Source of the DNA: Nocardioides anomalus
GTDB lineage: Bacteria; Actinomycetota; Actinomycetes; Propionibacteriales; Nocardioidaceae
Assembly: GCF_011046535.1 (NCBI RefSeq)
Contig: NZ_CP049257.1
Coordinates: forward strand, 1,550,001-1,614,000
Length of the DNA stretch: 64,000 bases
Direction: 5' to 3'
The notes beneath the pieces are model-generated. The model ran no database searches and was not told the origin of the DNA. It worked only from the letters and a program-made list of their open reading frames with translations. A program made the translations under genes and the position numbers. This document shows, one piece after another, positions 26,346-35,036 of the stretch. The stretch's first letter is position 1. The number at the start of each line of letters is the position of its first letter.

Positions 26346-27404
26346 TTACCCAGCGCTCGCGGGCACCGCGAGCAGGGCCTCGACCCGGGTCACCTCGACG
26401 TCGAGCTGCTCGCGCTCGGCGGGGCTGAGCGGTCGGACCGGCTCGTCGAGGACCACGCGTCCGTCCGCCGCGCGCCACAGACCGACCAGCATGCCGTCGG
26501 CGAACACGGTGTTCGCGAGCCCGCCGTTGGGGCCTTGCCACACCCGCCGGGTCTCCGGCGTGGTCACCCGGTCCCGGCCGGCGTGGGAGAGCCAGAGGTT
26601 GTCGTACTGGCCGAGCAGCCGGACCGGCGCGGGCGCGTCCTCGTCGGCCAGCGGCGCGTCGGGGACGTCGTAGAGCGCCTTGCCGTCCGGCCCCTCGTGC
26701 ACCACGAGGTCCAGGCCCTTGAGGACCGGCGCGAGGCGGGTGACCCCGGACCAGGTGGTCACGTCGGCGGCGGTGGCGGGGCCGCACGCCGCGAGGTAGC
26801 GCCGCACCAGCTCCGCCACGTCGGGCTCGACGAAGGGACGGCCGAGCCAGCGGTCGGCGTACTGGTAGACCACGCCGCCCGACCCGCGCCAGGTGCCGCG
26901 CGGCGGGCACTGGACCAGGGGCGCGGCCGAGCGGGCCAGCTGGCCCAGCTGGGTCGGGGAGTACGCCGGGAAGTGCTCGGCCAGCGCCAGTCCCAGCGCC
27001 TTCTGGGTCACTGGTCCGTCGGCCAGCAGGTCGGACAGCGCGGCCAGGAAGGCCTCGCGGTCGACCTCGCGGGCCGTGCCGACCGAGCCGCTGATCCCGA
27101 TCTCACGCTCGTGCACCGGCGCCGTCCACTGCCGCAGGCGCAGCGCGTCGTCGGCCACGAGCAGGTGCACGGTGCCGCGCAGGGTCAGGAACCGGACCAG
27201 CGAGCGGTCCTCGAGCCCGGCCGTCACCTCGCGCGGGTCGAAGGACTCCCGCCGCGCCGCCAGGGAGAGGAAGGGCGACAGGTTCTCCTGGGCCTGGAGG
27301 CCCACCAGGTGCCGGACCAGCTCGGGGACGCTCGCGTCGGTGCGCGCGAGCAGGTGCTGGCGGCGCAGCAGCGTCCGGTTGAGGGCGCGCGCCGAGAGCT
27401 GCAC
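26346..27404 (-). CDS. Winged-helix DNA-binding domain protein (HTH_42 family)
   Basis: This 352-residue protein belongs to the PF06224 family, common in actinobacteria. It has LNRTLLRRQHLLART at the N-terminus, GLQAQENLSPFLSLAAR, LRGTVHLL, a winged-helix stretch in the middle, LLGQYDNLWLSHAGR, and VFADGMLVGLWRA near the end. The related YcaQ/AlkX enzymes are DNA glycosylases for crosslinks, but most members of this branch are untested. GTG 27404 fits the family start. It sits 5 bases downstream of the lipoprotein gene's stop. Confidence 0.82.
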   Translation of the reverse strand: MQLSARALNRTLLRRQHLLARTDASVPELVRHLVGLQAQENLSPFLSLAARRESFDPREVTAGLEDRSLVRFLTLRGTVHLLVADDALRLRQWTAPVHEREIGISGSVGTAREVDREAFLAALSDLLADGPVTQKALGLALAEHFPAYSPTQLGQLARSAAPLVQCPPRGTWRGSGGVVYQYADRWLGRPFVEPDVAELVRRYLAACGPATAADVTTWSGVTRLAPVLKGLDLVVHEGPDGKALYDVPDAPLADEDAPAPVRLLGQYDNLWLSHAGRDRVTTPETRRVWQGPNGGLANTVFADGMLVGLWRAADGRVVLDEPVRPLSPAEREQLDVEVTRVEALLAVPASAG

Positions 27405-27409
27405 GGCCG

Positions 27410-28318
27410 CTACTGGACGGTGATGGTCTTGGTGTCCTCGGTCGGACCCGCGCCCTCGCCGTCGGCGGCGTCGTCGGTCGAGGCCACGAAGGTGTAGGTG
27501 CCGGGGGCCAGCGCGCTGACGTCGACCGGCGCCTGCCAGGGGTAGAGCTTGTCGCCCCAGCCCTCGGCGGTGGCGAAGCCCTCCTGCACCTTCTGACCGG
27601 AGCCGTCGCGGATCTGCCACGGCACGGTGGCCTCGAAGGAGTTGGCCACCCCGCTGGCGGTGAACGTGCCGCTCACGGTGGCGCCCTCGGCCGGCTCGGT
27701 GATGTTGACCAGGGCCAGCACGGCGTTGTCCCCGGCGGCCTTGAAGCTCGTGCCGAGGCCCAGCATGTCGGTGTCGAAGGCGACCGGGACCGACTTCTGC
27801 AGCGCTCCCTGCACCGTGCGCACGACCTGCTGGACGGCCAGCTTGGCCTCGGCCGGGCTCATGCCGTCGGGTCGCTCGGCATACGCCGGGTCGGCGGTGA
27901 GCGCGATGCTCTCGTCGTGCCCGGCGAGGGTGATCGAGCCGGCCGGCAGCAGCGTGCGGTAGTCAGGGTCGAGGGCGTCCCCGGCGGTCAGCAGGGCCAG
28001 CGCCTCGTCGACGGGGTCGTCGGCCCCGACGTCGCGGAACTCGCGGAACAGCCGGGGCCCGAGCGGGGTGTCGCCGACGAAGTAGACCGGGACGGCCACC
28101 GTCTCGGCCGCCGGCGTCGCGCTGCTCGTCGCGGGCGAGGCGCTCTCGGTGGCGGGCGGCTCGCTGGTGGGACTGCTCGCGCCCGAGCCCGCGCTGGTGG
28201 GCTCGTCGTCGGCGACGTCGGGTCCCTCGTCGGTGCCGCAGCCGGCCAGCACGACCGCGGTGAGCGCAGCGGCGAGGAGGCCGGGCAGCAGGCGGGTACG
28301 GCGGCGGGTGGTGCGCAT
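27410..28318 (-). CDS. GerMN/Gmad2-domain lipoprotein
   Basis: This 302-residue exported protein has a basic N-terminus, a hydrophobic core and the lipobox VVLAGC at about residues 20-25. A Ser/Thr/Pro linker follows. Next is a GerMN-type domain (VYFVGDTPLGPRLFREF, LPAGSITLAGHDESIAL, VRTVQGALQKSVPVAF) and a C-terminal Gmad2 Ig-like domain (ATVSGTFTASGVANSFEATV, GTYTFVASTDDAADGEG). In actinobacteria such proteins are cell-surface lipoproteins of unknown role, sometimes near LpqB/MtrAB. ATG 28318 gives a normal signal peptide. Confidence 0.83.
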   Translation of the reverse strand: MRTTRRRTRLLPGLLAAALTAVVLAGCGTDEGPDVADDEPTSAGSGASSPTSEPPATESASPATSSATPAAETVAVPVYFVGDTPLGPRLFREFRDVGADDPVDEALALLTAGDALDPDYRTLLPAGSITLAGHDESIALTADPAYAERPDGMSPAEAKLAVQQVVRTVQGALQKSVPVAFDTDMLGLGTSFKAAGDNAVLALVNITEPAEGATVSGTFTASGVANSFEATVPWQIRDGSGQKVQEGFATAEGWGDKLYPWQAPVDVSALAPGTYTFVASTDDAADGEGAGPTEDTKTITVQ

Positions 28319-28432
28319 GGGCCCATCCTCCGGTGGGACGGCTGTGACTGGTGGGACCACGCGCCTTCGCCGCGGCGGCGTGTCGGTGGCCTGTGCGACC
28401 ATCGACACCGGGGTCGAGGGTGGAGGTGGGTC

Positions 28433-28771
28433 GTGGAGGGGTGCCTGTTCTGCGGAATCGTCGCGGGTGACGTGCCGGCGCAGGTGGTGCACAGCACCGA
28501 CCGGGTCGTGGCGTTCCGCGACATCAACCCGGCCGCCACCGTGCACGTGCTCGTCGTGCCGCGCGAGCACCACGCCCACGCCGCCGAGCTGGCCGACGCC
28601 GCGCCCGAGGTGAGCGCCGAGCTGGTCACCGTGGCCGCCGCGGTGGCCGCCGACGAGGGCCACCCCGACGACTACCGCCTGGTCTACAACACCGGCGCCG
28701 GCGCGGGGCAGACCGTGTTCCACGCCCACCTGCACCTGCTGGCCGGCGAGCTGACGGGACCGCTGGCGTGA
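28433..28771 (+). CDS. HIT-family (HinT-like) nucleotide hydrolase
   Basis: This 112-residue protein begins with the zinc-type CLFCGIVAG, contains VVAFRDINPAATVHVLVVPR, and ends with the histidine triad in HAHLHLLAG. This is the full HinT signature, and it hydrolyses purine nucleoside phosphoramidates. GTG 28433 is the only start ahead of CLFCG. Its stop overlaps the start of the copper-monooxygenase-like gene (GTGA), so the two are translated together even though no functional link is known. Confidence 0.92.
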   Translation: MEGCLFCGIVAGDVPAQVVHSTDRVVAFRDINPAATVHVLVVPREHHAHAAELADAAPEVSAELVTVAAAVAADEGHPDDYRLVYNTGAGAGQTVFHAHLHLLAGELTGPLA

Positions 28772-29991
28772 GGCTCCGGCTGCTGGCCGCGGGCGCCGTA
28801 GCCGCGCTGCTGGTGCCCTTCGCCGCGTCGTGCACGACGTCCTCCGACGAGGAGGGCCGCCGCGCCGGCGACCCCGGGTCGCTGCTCCAGCCGACCGAGC
28901 CGCCCGAGGTCCAGGCGCAGCAGCTGGCCAACACCCCGACAGGCGACCTGCTCCCGCTGCGCAAGGGAGAGGACCGGATGACGCTGACGATGCCGGAGAC
29001 CTACACCCCCTCCGCGCCGTACGGCACCGGCACCGACGACTACCGCTGCTTCCTGCTCGACCCCGGCGTCGACCAGGACGTGTGGCTGACCGGCAGCAAC
29101 GTGCTGCCCGGCAACCCCGACGTCGTGCACCACGTGATCCTGTTCAAGATCGGCCCGGACGCCGTGGCCGACGCCGAGGCCAAGGACGCCGCCACCGTCG
29201 ACCCGGGCTGGACCTGCTTCGGCGGGACCGGCCTGGCCGGGGAGTTCAACGACCTCGAGGACGCCAACTGGCTGGCCGCGTGGGCGCCCGGCGGCGACGA
29301 GACCAAGACGCCCGACGGCTACGGCGTCCGCCTCGAGGCCGGCTCGCGGATCGTCATGCAGGTCCACTACAACCTGCTCAAGGGCGCCGAGCCCGACCGC
29401 TCGTCCACCCAGCTGCGCTGGATGCCCGGCTCGACCGACCTCACGCCGCTGCACACCTACCTCATGCCGGCCCCCGTCGAGCTGCCGTGCCGCCCCGGCC
29501 ACGACCAGAGCCCGCTCTGCGACCGTGGCGCCGCGATGGTCGACGTCAAGAAGCGCTTCGGCGGCGTCGGCGGCACCAACGACCTGCTCCACCTGCTGTG
29601 CGGCACCACCGTCGAGCCCGGCGAGACCACCAGCTGCACCCGCCGGGTGAGCCGCGGCATGACCGTGCTCGCCGCCGCCGGCCACATGCACCTGCTCGGC
29701 CGCAAGATCAGCATCGAGGCCAACCCCGGCACCCCCGACGCCGCGAACCTGCTGCGCATCCCCGTCTGGGACTTCGACAACCAGGGCAGCAAGCCCGTCG
29801 ACCCGGTCCACCTCGACGCCGGCGACACCCTGCGCGTCACCTGCCAGCACCAGCAGTGGCTGCGCGACCGGCTGCCCGCCTTCGCCACCCAGCGCGACGA
29901 CCGCTACGTCATCTGGGCCGAGGGCTCGACCGACGAGATGTGCCTCGGGCTGCTCTCGGTGGCCTACGACGACGAGGACCCCGCCGCCTGA
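28768..29991 (+). CDS. Copper type II ascorbate-dependent monooxygenase-like lipoprotein
   Basis: This 407-residue protein has a signal peptide with lipobox FAASC at residue 22. The rest resembles the two-domain fold of peptidylglycine and dopamine monooxygenases. All six expected copper ligands can be placed. The first site has adjacent His in VVHHVILFK and His in MQVHYNLL. The second has HxH in AAGHMHLLGRKI and Met in STDEMCLGLL. Several Cys pairs fit extracellular disulfides. Substrate and electron donor are unknown. It is coupled to a HIT gene by a GTGA overlap. Confidence 0.78.
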   Translation: MRLRLLAAGAVAALLVPFAASCTTSSDEEGRRAGDPGSLLQPTEPPEVQAQQLANTPTGDLLPLRKGEDRMTLTMPETYTPSAPYGTGTDDYRCFLLDPGVDQDVWLTGSNVLPGNPDVVHHVILFKIGPDAVADAEAKDAATVDPGWTCFGGTGLAGEFNDLEDANWLAAWAPGGDETKTPDGYGVRLEAGSRIVMQVHYNLLKGAEPDRSSTQLRWMPGSTDLTPLHTYLMPAPVELPCRPGHDQSPLCDRGAAMVDVKKRFGGVGGTNDLLHLLCGTTVEPGETTSCTRRVSRGMTVLAAAGHMHLLGRKISIEANPGTPDAANLLRIPVWDFDNQGSKPVDPVHLDAGDTLRVTCQHQQWLRDRLPAFATQRDDRYVIWAEGSTDEMCLGLLSVAYDDEDPAA

Positions 29992-29998
29992 CGGACCA

Positions 29999-30012
29999 GG
30001 CCGGCGCCGGCC
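29999..30012. terminator. Palindrome between convergent genes, possible bidirectional terminator
   Basis: GGCCGGCGCCGGCC is a perfect 14-bp palindrome filling most of the 22-base gap between two convergent stop codons. No T-tract follows on either side. Confidence 0.35.
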
Positions 30013-30013
30013 C

Positions 30014-30730
30014 TCAGCGCTTCTGGGTGACCTTGAACCGCACCGTCAGCGGCGTCGGGTCGACCAGTCCGGTGACCGGGTCCTTCGCCGTCACCACGAC
30101 CACGTGCTTGCCGCGCTTGTACTTCTTCTTCAACGGCGACGCGCACGGCTTCGCCGCCTTCTTGTCCACCCGGCAGGTGAACGTCGCACCCGAGGTCGGC
30201 GAGGAGAACCTCAGCGTGACCTTGCGCTTGGTCGTCTTCTCGGCCACCTGGCCGGCCAGCACGGTGTCCGGCAGCGGCCGGGTCGTCGGCGTGCTGGTCG
30301 GGGTGCTGGTCGGGGTGCCGGTGGGGGTGGTCGTCGGCGTGCTGGTGGGCTGCGCAGGGCACGCGTCCTGGCGGGTCGGGTCGGTCGGGCAGAGGTCCTG
30401 GGTCACGTCGCCGTAGCCGTCGCCGTCCACGTCCGGCTCGAGGACCGCGGACAGGTTGACCTGCTGGTTGCTGACCGGCGAGGAGCCATTGAAGTCGACG
30501 GCGACGTCGCTGTCCGGGTCGAAGTCGGCGACGGCGACCGACCGGGTGGTGTTGCCGCTCGTCGCTGCCTTGGTGCAGTACGCGTTGACGGTGCTGAGGG
30601 CCTGGAGCGCGATCACGTCGTCGGCGTGGACCGGGATCCGGGTGGCGACGCTCACCCGGTCAGTGCCGGAGCCGGTCGTGCTCTTGGCGAGGAGGGTGTA
30701 GGTGCCGGGCGCGCCGGCGGGCCGGAGCAC
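30014..30730 (-). CDS. Secreted-type protein with thrombospondin type 3-like repeat, apparently 5'-truncated
   Basis: The 238-residue frame has a beta-rich N-terminal part, a calcium-binding-type repeat (DVDGDGYGDVTQDLCPTDPT), a Thr/Pro repeat linker, and a C-terminal module (GATFTCRVDKKAAKPCASPL, DPTPLTVRF). The last module closely resembles the end of the large secreted protein at 47-49 kb. No signal peptide is present. Coding-like sequence (VITSFSSWLINPASFRG) continues upstream of the first GTG, then meets an in-frame TAG near 30794. The first part of such proteins normally holds the export signal, so this copy is probably truncated and may be a pseudogene. Confidence 0.55.
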   Translation of the reverse strand: MLRPAGAPGTYTLLAKSTTGSGTDRVSVATRIPVHADDVIALQALSTVNAYCTKAATSGNTTRSVAVADFDPDSDVAVDFNGSSPVSNQQVNLSAVLEPDVDGDGYGDVTQDLCPTDPTRQDACPAQPTSTPTTTPTGTPTSTPTSTPTTRPLPDTVLAGQVAEKTTKRKVTLRFSSPTSGATFTCRVDKKAAKPCASPLKKKYKRGKHVVVVTAKDPVTGLVDPTPLTVRFKVTQKR

Positions 30731-30829
30731 CAGGCCGCGGAAGCTCGCCGGGTTGATGAGCCAGGAGCTGAAGGAGGTGATGACCTGCGCAGGCTAAGAC
30801 ACATCTCACCCGACCGGGTGGGGGCTCGC

Positions 30830-31111
30830 CTAGTAGGACAAGGCCTGCAGCAGCCGCAGGACCGCGAACACCACGGGCAGGCCGAAGACGACCAGCAGCA
30901 CCCAGGCGGTGATCCGGTGGATCGGCTTGGCGCCGTCGAGCTTGCCGGCGAAGTCGAGCAGGGCTCCGTCGGGGACGTGGTGGGTCAGTCCCATGCGACG
31001 GGCGTCGGGTGGGAGGTGCCCGCCCGGGAACCACGAGGGCGGCGTGTTCTCGTCGCCGAGCCCGTCGTCGTACTCGTCGTCGTGGTCGGGCTCGTCCTCG
31101 ACCCGCGGCAT
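30830..31111 (-). CDS. Small single-span membrane protein, unknown function
   Basis: This 93-residue protein has a very acidic N-terminus (DEPDHDDEYDDGLGDE), a middle segment with PPSWFPGGHLPPDARRMGL, and one C-terminal helix (ITAWVLLVVFGLPVVFAVLR). I do not recognise a named family; similar short proteins upstream of phoH occur in related actinobacteria as far as I recall. It is divergent from phoH. The 121-base gap holds the phoH promoter. Confidence 0.6.
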   Translation of the reverse strand: MPRVEDEPDHDDEYDDGLGDENTPPSWFPGGHLPPDARRMGLTHHVPDGALLDFAGKLDGAKPIHRITAWVLLVVFGLPVVFAVLRLLQALSY

Positions 31112-31179
31112 GAGCGCACCCTACGTCGGCCCTGGGCGAACAGCGCGGAAAGGCGGTGGGCCGGCGTGCGGGCGTTGCG

Positions 31180-31185
31180 TAGCAT
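31180..31185 (+). promoter_or_regulatory. -10 element upstream of phoH
   Basis: TAGCAT at this position leaves a leader of about 40 bases. The leader includes GAGAGG (31207-31212) and a 6-bp hairpin TGCCCG-TC-CGGGCA (31216-31229) ending 3 bases before the ATG. The hairpin would shorten the distance between the Shine-Dalgarno and the start codon. Confidence 0.45.
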
Positions 31186-31232
31186 GGAGAGAGACCCAGC
31201 TCCGACAGAGAGGCCTGCCCGTCCGGGCACAC

Positions 31233-32264
<1,032 letters not shown>

Positions 32265-32271
32265 CCGGGCC

Positions 32272-32721
32272 GTGAGCATCGAGGTACTCAACGAGTCCGG
32301 CCAGCCGCTCGACGTCGACGGGCTGGTCGGGCTGAGCCGGTTCGTGCTCGAGCGGATGCGGGTGCACCCGCTGGCCGAGCTGTGCATCAAGGCCGTGGAC
32401 GAGGACACCATGACCGGCCTCAACGAGAAGTGGATGGAAGGCACCGGTCCGACCGACGTGCTCGCCTTCCCGATGGACGAGCTGCGGCCCGGACTGGCCA
32501 ACGAGGAGCCCGAGGAGGGCATCCTCGGCGACCTCATGCTGTGCCCGACCATCGCGGAGAAGCAGGCGGTCACCGCCGGGCACTCGACCGAGGCAGAGCT
32601 CGAGCTGCTGACCGTCCACGGCATCCTGCACCTGCTGGGCTACGACCACGCCGAGCCGGAGGAGCACGCGGAGATGTTCGGGCTCCAGGACCGGCTCCTC
32701 GAGGAGTGGCGAAGCTCTTGA
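32272..32721 (+). CDS. ybeY: Endoribonuclease YbeY
   Basis: This 149-residue single-strand-specific metallo-RNase takes part in 16S rRNA 3'-end maturation and ribosome quality control. It has the zinc motif [20 protein letters not shown] (H3XH5XH) and the [15 protein letters not shown] segment. The GTG start at 32272 is 7 bases after phoH. Its end overlaps the next gene by 16 bases, so these genes are translated as a unit. Confidence 0.95.
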   Translation: MSIEVLNESGQPLDVDGLVGLSRFVLERMRVHPLAELCIKAVDEDTMTGLNEKWMEGTGPTDVLAFPMDELRPGLANEEPEEGILGDLMLCPTIAEKQAVTAGHSTEAELELLTVHGILHLLGYDHAEPEEHAEMFGLQDRLLEEWRSS

Positions 32722-34013
32722 TCTTCGTGCTGGCCGCCGCGCTGGTCGTGCTGGCCGGCCTGTTCTCCATGGCGGACGCGGCTCTCACCTCGTTCTCGCG
32801 GGCCCGGGCCGACGAGCTCCTGGCCGACGGCCAGGCGGGCTCGCGGCGGCTGGTCGCGCTCCTGGCCGACCCGGCGCCGTACCTCAACACCGCCCTGCTG
32901 CTGCGCCTGCTCTGCGAGATCTCCGCGATCGTGCTGGTCACCCGCGAGACGCTCACGGTCTTCGACGACTCGTGGTGGCAGACCTCGCTGGTCACCATCG
33001 GCGTGATGCTGGTCGTGAGCTTCGTGGTCATCGGCGTCGCGCCCCGCACCCTGGGCCGCCAGCACGCCGAGCGGGTGGCCCTGTGGTCGGCCGCACCGCT
33101 CGGGTTCGTGACCACGGTGCTCGGCCCGATCCCCAAGCTCCTGATCCTCATCGGCAACGCGCTGACACCCGGCCGGGGCTACCGCGAGGGGCCGTTCTCC
33201 ACCGAGACCGAGCTGCGCGAGCTGGTCGACTTCGCCGAGTCCTCCGCGCTCATCGAGGCCGGCGAGCGCCGGATGATCCACTCGGTCTTCGAGCTCGGCG
33301 ACACCACCGTGCGCGAGGTGATGGTGCCGCGCAACGACGTGATCTTCATCGAGCGCCACAAGAACCTGCGCCAGACCATGTCGCTGTTCCTGCGCTCCGG
33401 GTTCTCGCGCGTGCCGGTCATCGACGACAACCTCGACCACGTGGTCGGCATCGCCTACCTCAAGGACATCGTGCGCCGCGACTTCGAGGCGCCCGACGTG
33501 GAGTTCACCCAGCGCATCGAGTCGGTCATGCGCCCGGCGTACTGGGTCCCCGAGTCCAAGCCCATCGACGCCCTGCTCTCGGAGATGCAGGCCCGCCGCC
33601 AGCACCTCGCGATCGTGGTGGACGAGTACGGCGGCACCGCCGGTCTGGTCACCATCGAGGACCTGCTGGAGGAGATCGTCGGCGAGATCACCGACGAGTA
33701 CGACGCCGAGGAGGTCGAGACCGAGACCCTCGACGACGGGTCGGTGCGCGTCTCGAGCCGCTACCCGATCGACGACCTCGACGAGCTGTTCGGCTTCGAC
33801 GTCGCGGAGGAGGACGTCGACTCCGTCGGCGGGCTGATGGCCAAGCACCTCGGCCTGGTCCCCATCCCCGGCTCGCAGGTCGTGGCCCACGGGCTGCGCT
33901 TCACCGCCGAGGACACCGCCGGGCGCCGCAACAAGGTCGGCACCGTGCGCATCGTCCGGGTCGAGCCCGACCCCGAACCCGACGTCGTCCAGGAGGCCGC
34001 CGCCCGTGACTGA
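32706..34013 (+). CDS. CNNM/CorC-type transporter-associated CBS protein (hemolysin family)
   Basis: This 435-residue protein has a DUF21/CNNM membrane domain with four helices ([20 protein letters not shown], then further helices to residue 145). Two CBS domains follow ([52 protein letters not shown]), then a CorC_HlyC C-terminal domain. Family members act in Mg2+ or Co2+ transport; the hemolysin label is historical. GTG 32706 overlaps ybeY by 16 bases. Synteny between ybeY and era is widely conserved. Confidence 0.93.
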   Translation: MAKLLIFVLAAALVVLAGLFSMADAALTSFSRARADELLADGQAGSRRLVALLADPAPYLNTALLLRLLCEISAIVLVTRETLTVFDDSWWQTSLVTIGVMLVVSFVVIGVAPRTLGRQHAERVALWSAAPLGFVTTVLGPIPKLLILIGNALTPGRGYREGPFSTETELRELVDFAESSALIEAGERRMIHSVFELGDTTVREVMVPRNDVIFIERHKNLRQTMSLFLRSGFSRVPVIDDNLDHVVGIAYLKDIVRRDFEAPDVEFTQRIESVMRPAYWVPESKPIDALLSEMQARRQHLAIVVDEYGGTAGLVTIEDLLEEIVGEITDEYDAEEVETETLDDGSVRVSSRYPIDDLDELFGFDVAEEDVDSVGGLMAKHLGLVPIPGSQVVAHGLRFTAEDTAGRRNKVGTVRIVRVEPDPEPDVVQEAAARD

Positions 34014-34362
34014 CCCGCTCGCCACCGCCCTCGCCCCCGAGGACCAGAAGCTCGTCACCCTCGCCCGCGCCACCCGCGGCCGCACCGGCGGCCCCGACGG
34101 CGCCGCCGTCCGCGACACCGACGGCCGCACCTACGCCGCCGCCACCCTCGCCCTGCCCTCGCTGTCGGTCTCCGCGCTCGGCGTCTGCGTGGCCATGGCC
34201 CACTCCGGCGGCTCGGCCGGTCTCGAGGCCGCCGTGCTGCTGACCGACGCCACCGAGGTCGCCGCCGGCGATCTCGACGCCCTGCGCGACTTCGCCGGCC
34301 CCGGCGTCCCCGTGCTGCTCGGCGACCCCCGCGGCGCGGTGACGTCGTCGACGACGACCTGA
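34006..34362 (+). CDS. Cytidine deaminase-like protein lacking the zinc motifs
   Basis: This 118-residue protein has fold-level similarity to cytidine deaminases (KLVTLARATRGRTGGPDGAA, VRDTDGRTYAAATLALPS). The positions where C/HAE and PCxxC should sit read SALGVCVAMAHSG and PVLLGDPRG. No zinc site or catalytic Glu remains. Short proteins of this kind follow the CNNM gene in many actinobacteria. It is probably not a deaminase; its role is unknown. It starts at GTG 34006, overlapping the upstream gene by 8 bases. Its stop is part of a CTGA overlap with the next gene. Confidence 0.7.
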   Translation: MTDPLATALAPEDQKLVTLARATRGRTGGPDGAAVRDTDGRTYAAATLALPSLSVSALGVCVAMAHSGGSAGLEAAVLLTDATEVAAGDLDALRDFAGPGVPVLLGDPRGAVTSSTTT

Positions 34363-34982
34363 GCCCGCTGCGCCGGGCCGTCGACGAGCGCTTCGCGGTC
34401 ACCGGCGCGGACACCCCGGGCTGGCCGCCACCGCGCAGCGACCACGAGGCGCCGCGCGAGGAGGAGTACTCCCGCATGCTCGACCCCGCGAAGTACCTCA
34501 TCGTGCGCGCCCGCCTCGCGGCCTGGCGCGACGTCCTGGTCGAGCGCGGCGCAGCCTGCGACGTCGAGATCACCGGCGTCGCGCCGATGATCGAAGCGGC
34601 CCCACCGGAGCGCGTCGCGCGGTGGGAGCCGACCGCCCCGGGGGCGCTGCCGCTCACGCTCGGCTACCGCGGCGTGGAGGGGGTCGCCGAGAACATCGTC
34701 GACCTGGGAGTCGGCGACCCGCCGGTCTGGATCGACGCCTCGCCGCACTGCGGCTGCGACGCCTGCGACGAGGGCTCGGGCCAGCTGCTCACGGAGCTCG
34801 ACGACGTCGTCGAGCACGTGGTGTCCGGCGACCTGGTCCGCGTCGACGGTGACGGCGGCCACGCCCAGACGACCTTCCGCGGCGCCTCGTGGAACCTCCC
34901 CGACGGGGAGGCGCTGCTGCGCGCCGCGGGCCGGACCCCGCTGCCGGGCTACCGCGTCAGCATCGGCGCGCCCTGGCTCTGA
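34359..34982 (+). CDS. DUF6226 family protein, probable CTG start
   Basis: This 207-residue conserved actinobacterial protein has unknown function. It has PLRRAVDERFAVTGADTPGW, EEEYSRMLDPAKYLIV, WIDASPHCGCDACDEGSG and FRGASWNLPDGEALL. The conserved sequence starts well before the first ATG (34476). Upstream in frame there is no ATG, GTG or TTG, but CTG 34359 overlaps the preceding stop as CTGA, matching the GTGA overlaps elsewhere. I therefore propose CTG as the start, or a G-to-C change from GTG. The cysteines CGCDACDE may bind metal. Confidence 0.7.
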   Translation: MSPLRRAVDERFAVTGADTPGWPPPRSDHEAPREEEYSRMLDPAKYLIVRARLAAWRDVLVERGAACDVEITGVAPMIEAAPPERVARWEPTAPGALPLTLGYRGVEGVAENIVDLGVGDPPVWIDASPHCGCDACDEGSGQLLTELDDVVEHVVSGDLVRVDGDGGHAQTTFRGASWNLPDGEALLRAAGRTPLPGYRVSIGAPWL

Positions 34983-35023
34983 CCAGGACGGCGACCCGAA
35001 ATCTCGCCGACACGACTCGGGAG

Positions 35024-35029
35024 TAACGT
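35024..35029 (+). promoter_or_regulatory. -10 element for the FAD oxidoreductase gene (leaderless type)
   Basis: TAACGT lies 7 bases before GTG 35037. The next in-frame GTG upstream (35028) overlaps the box itself, so 35037 is the better start. Confidence 0.5.
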
Positions 35030-35036
35030 GCGGCGG

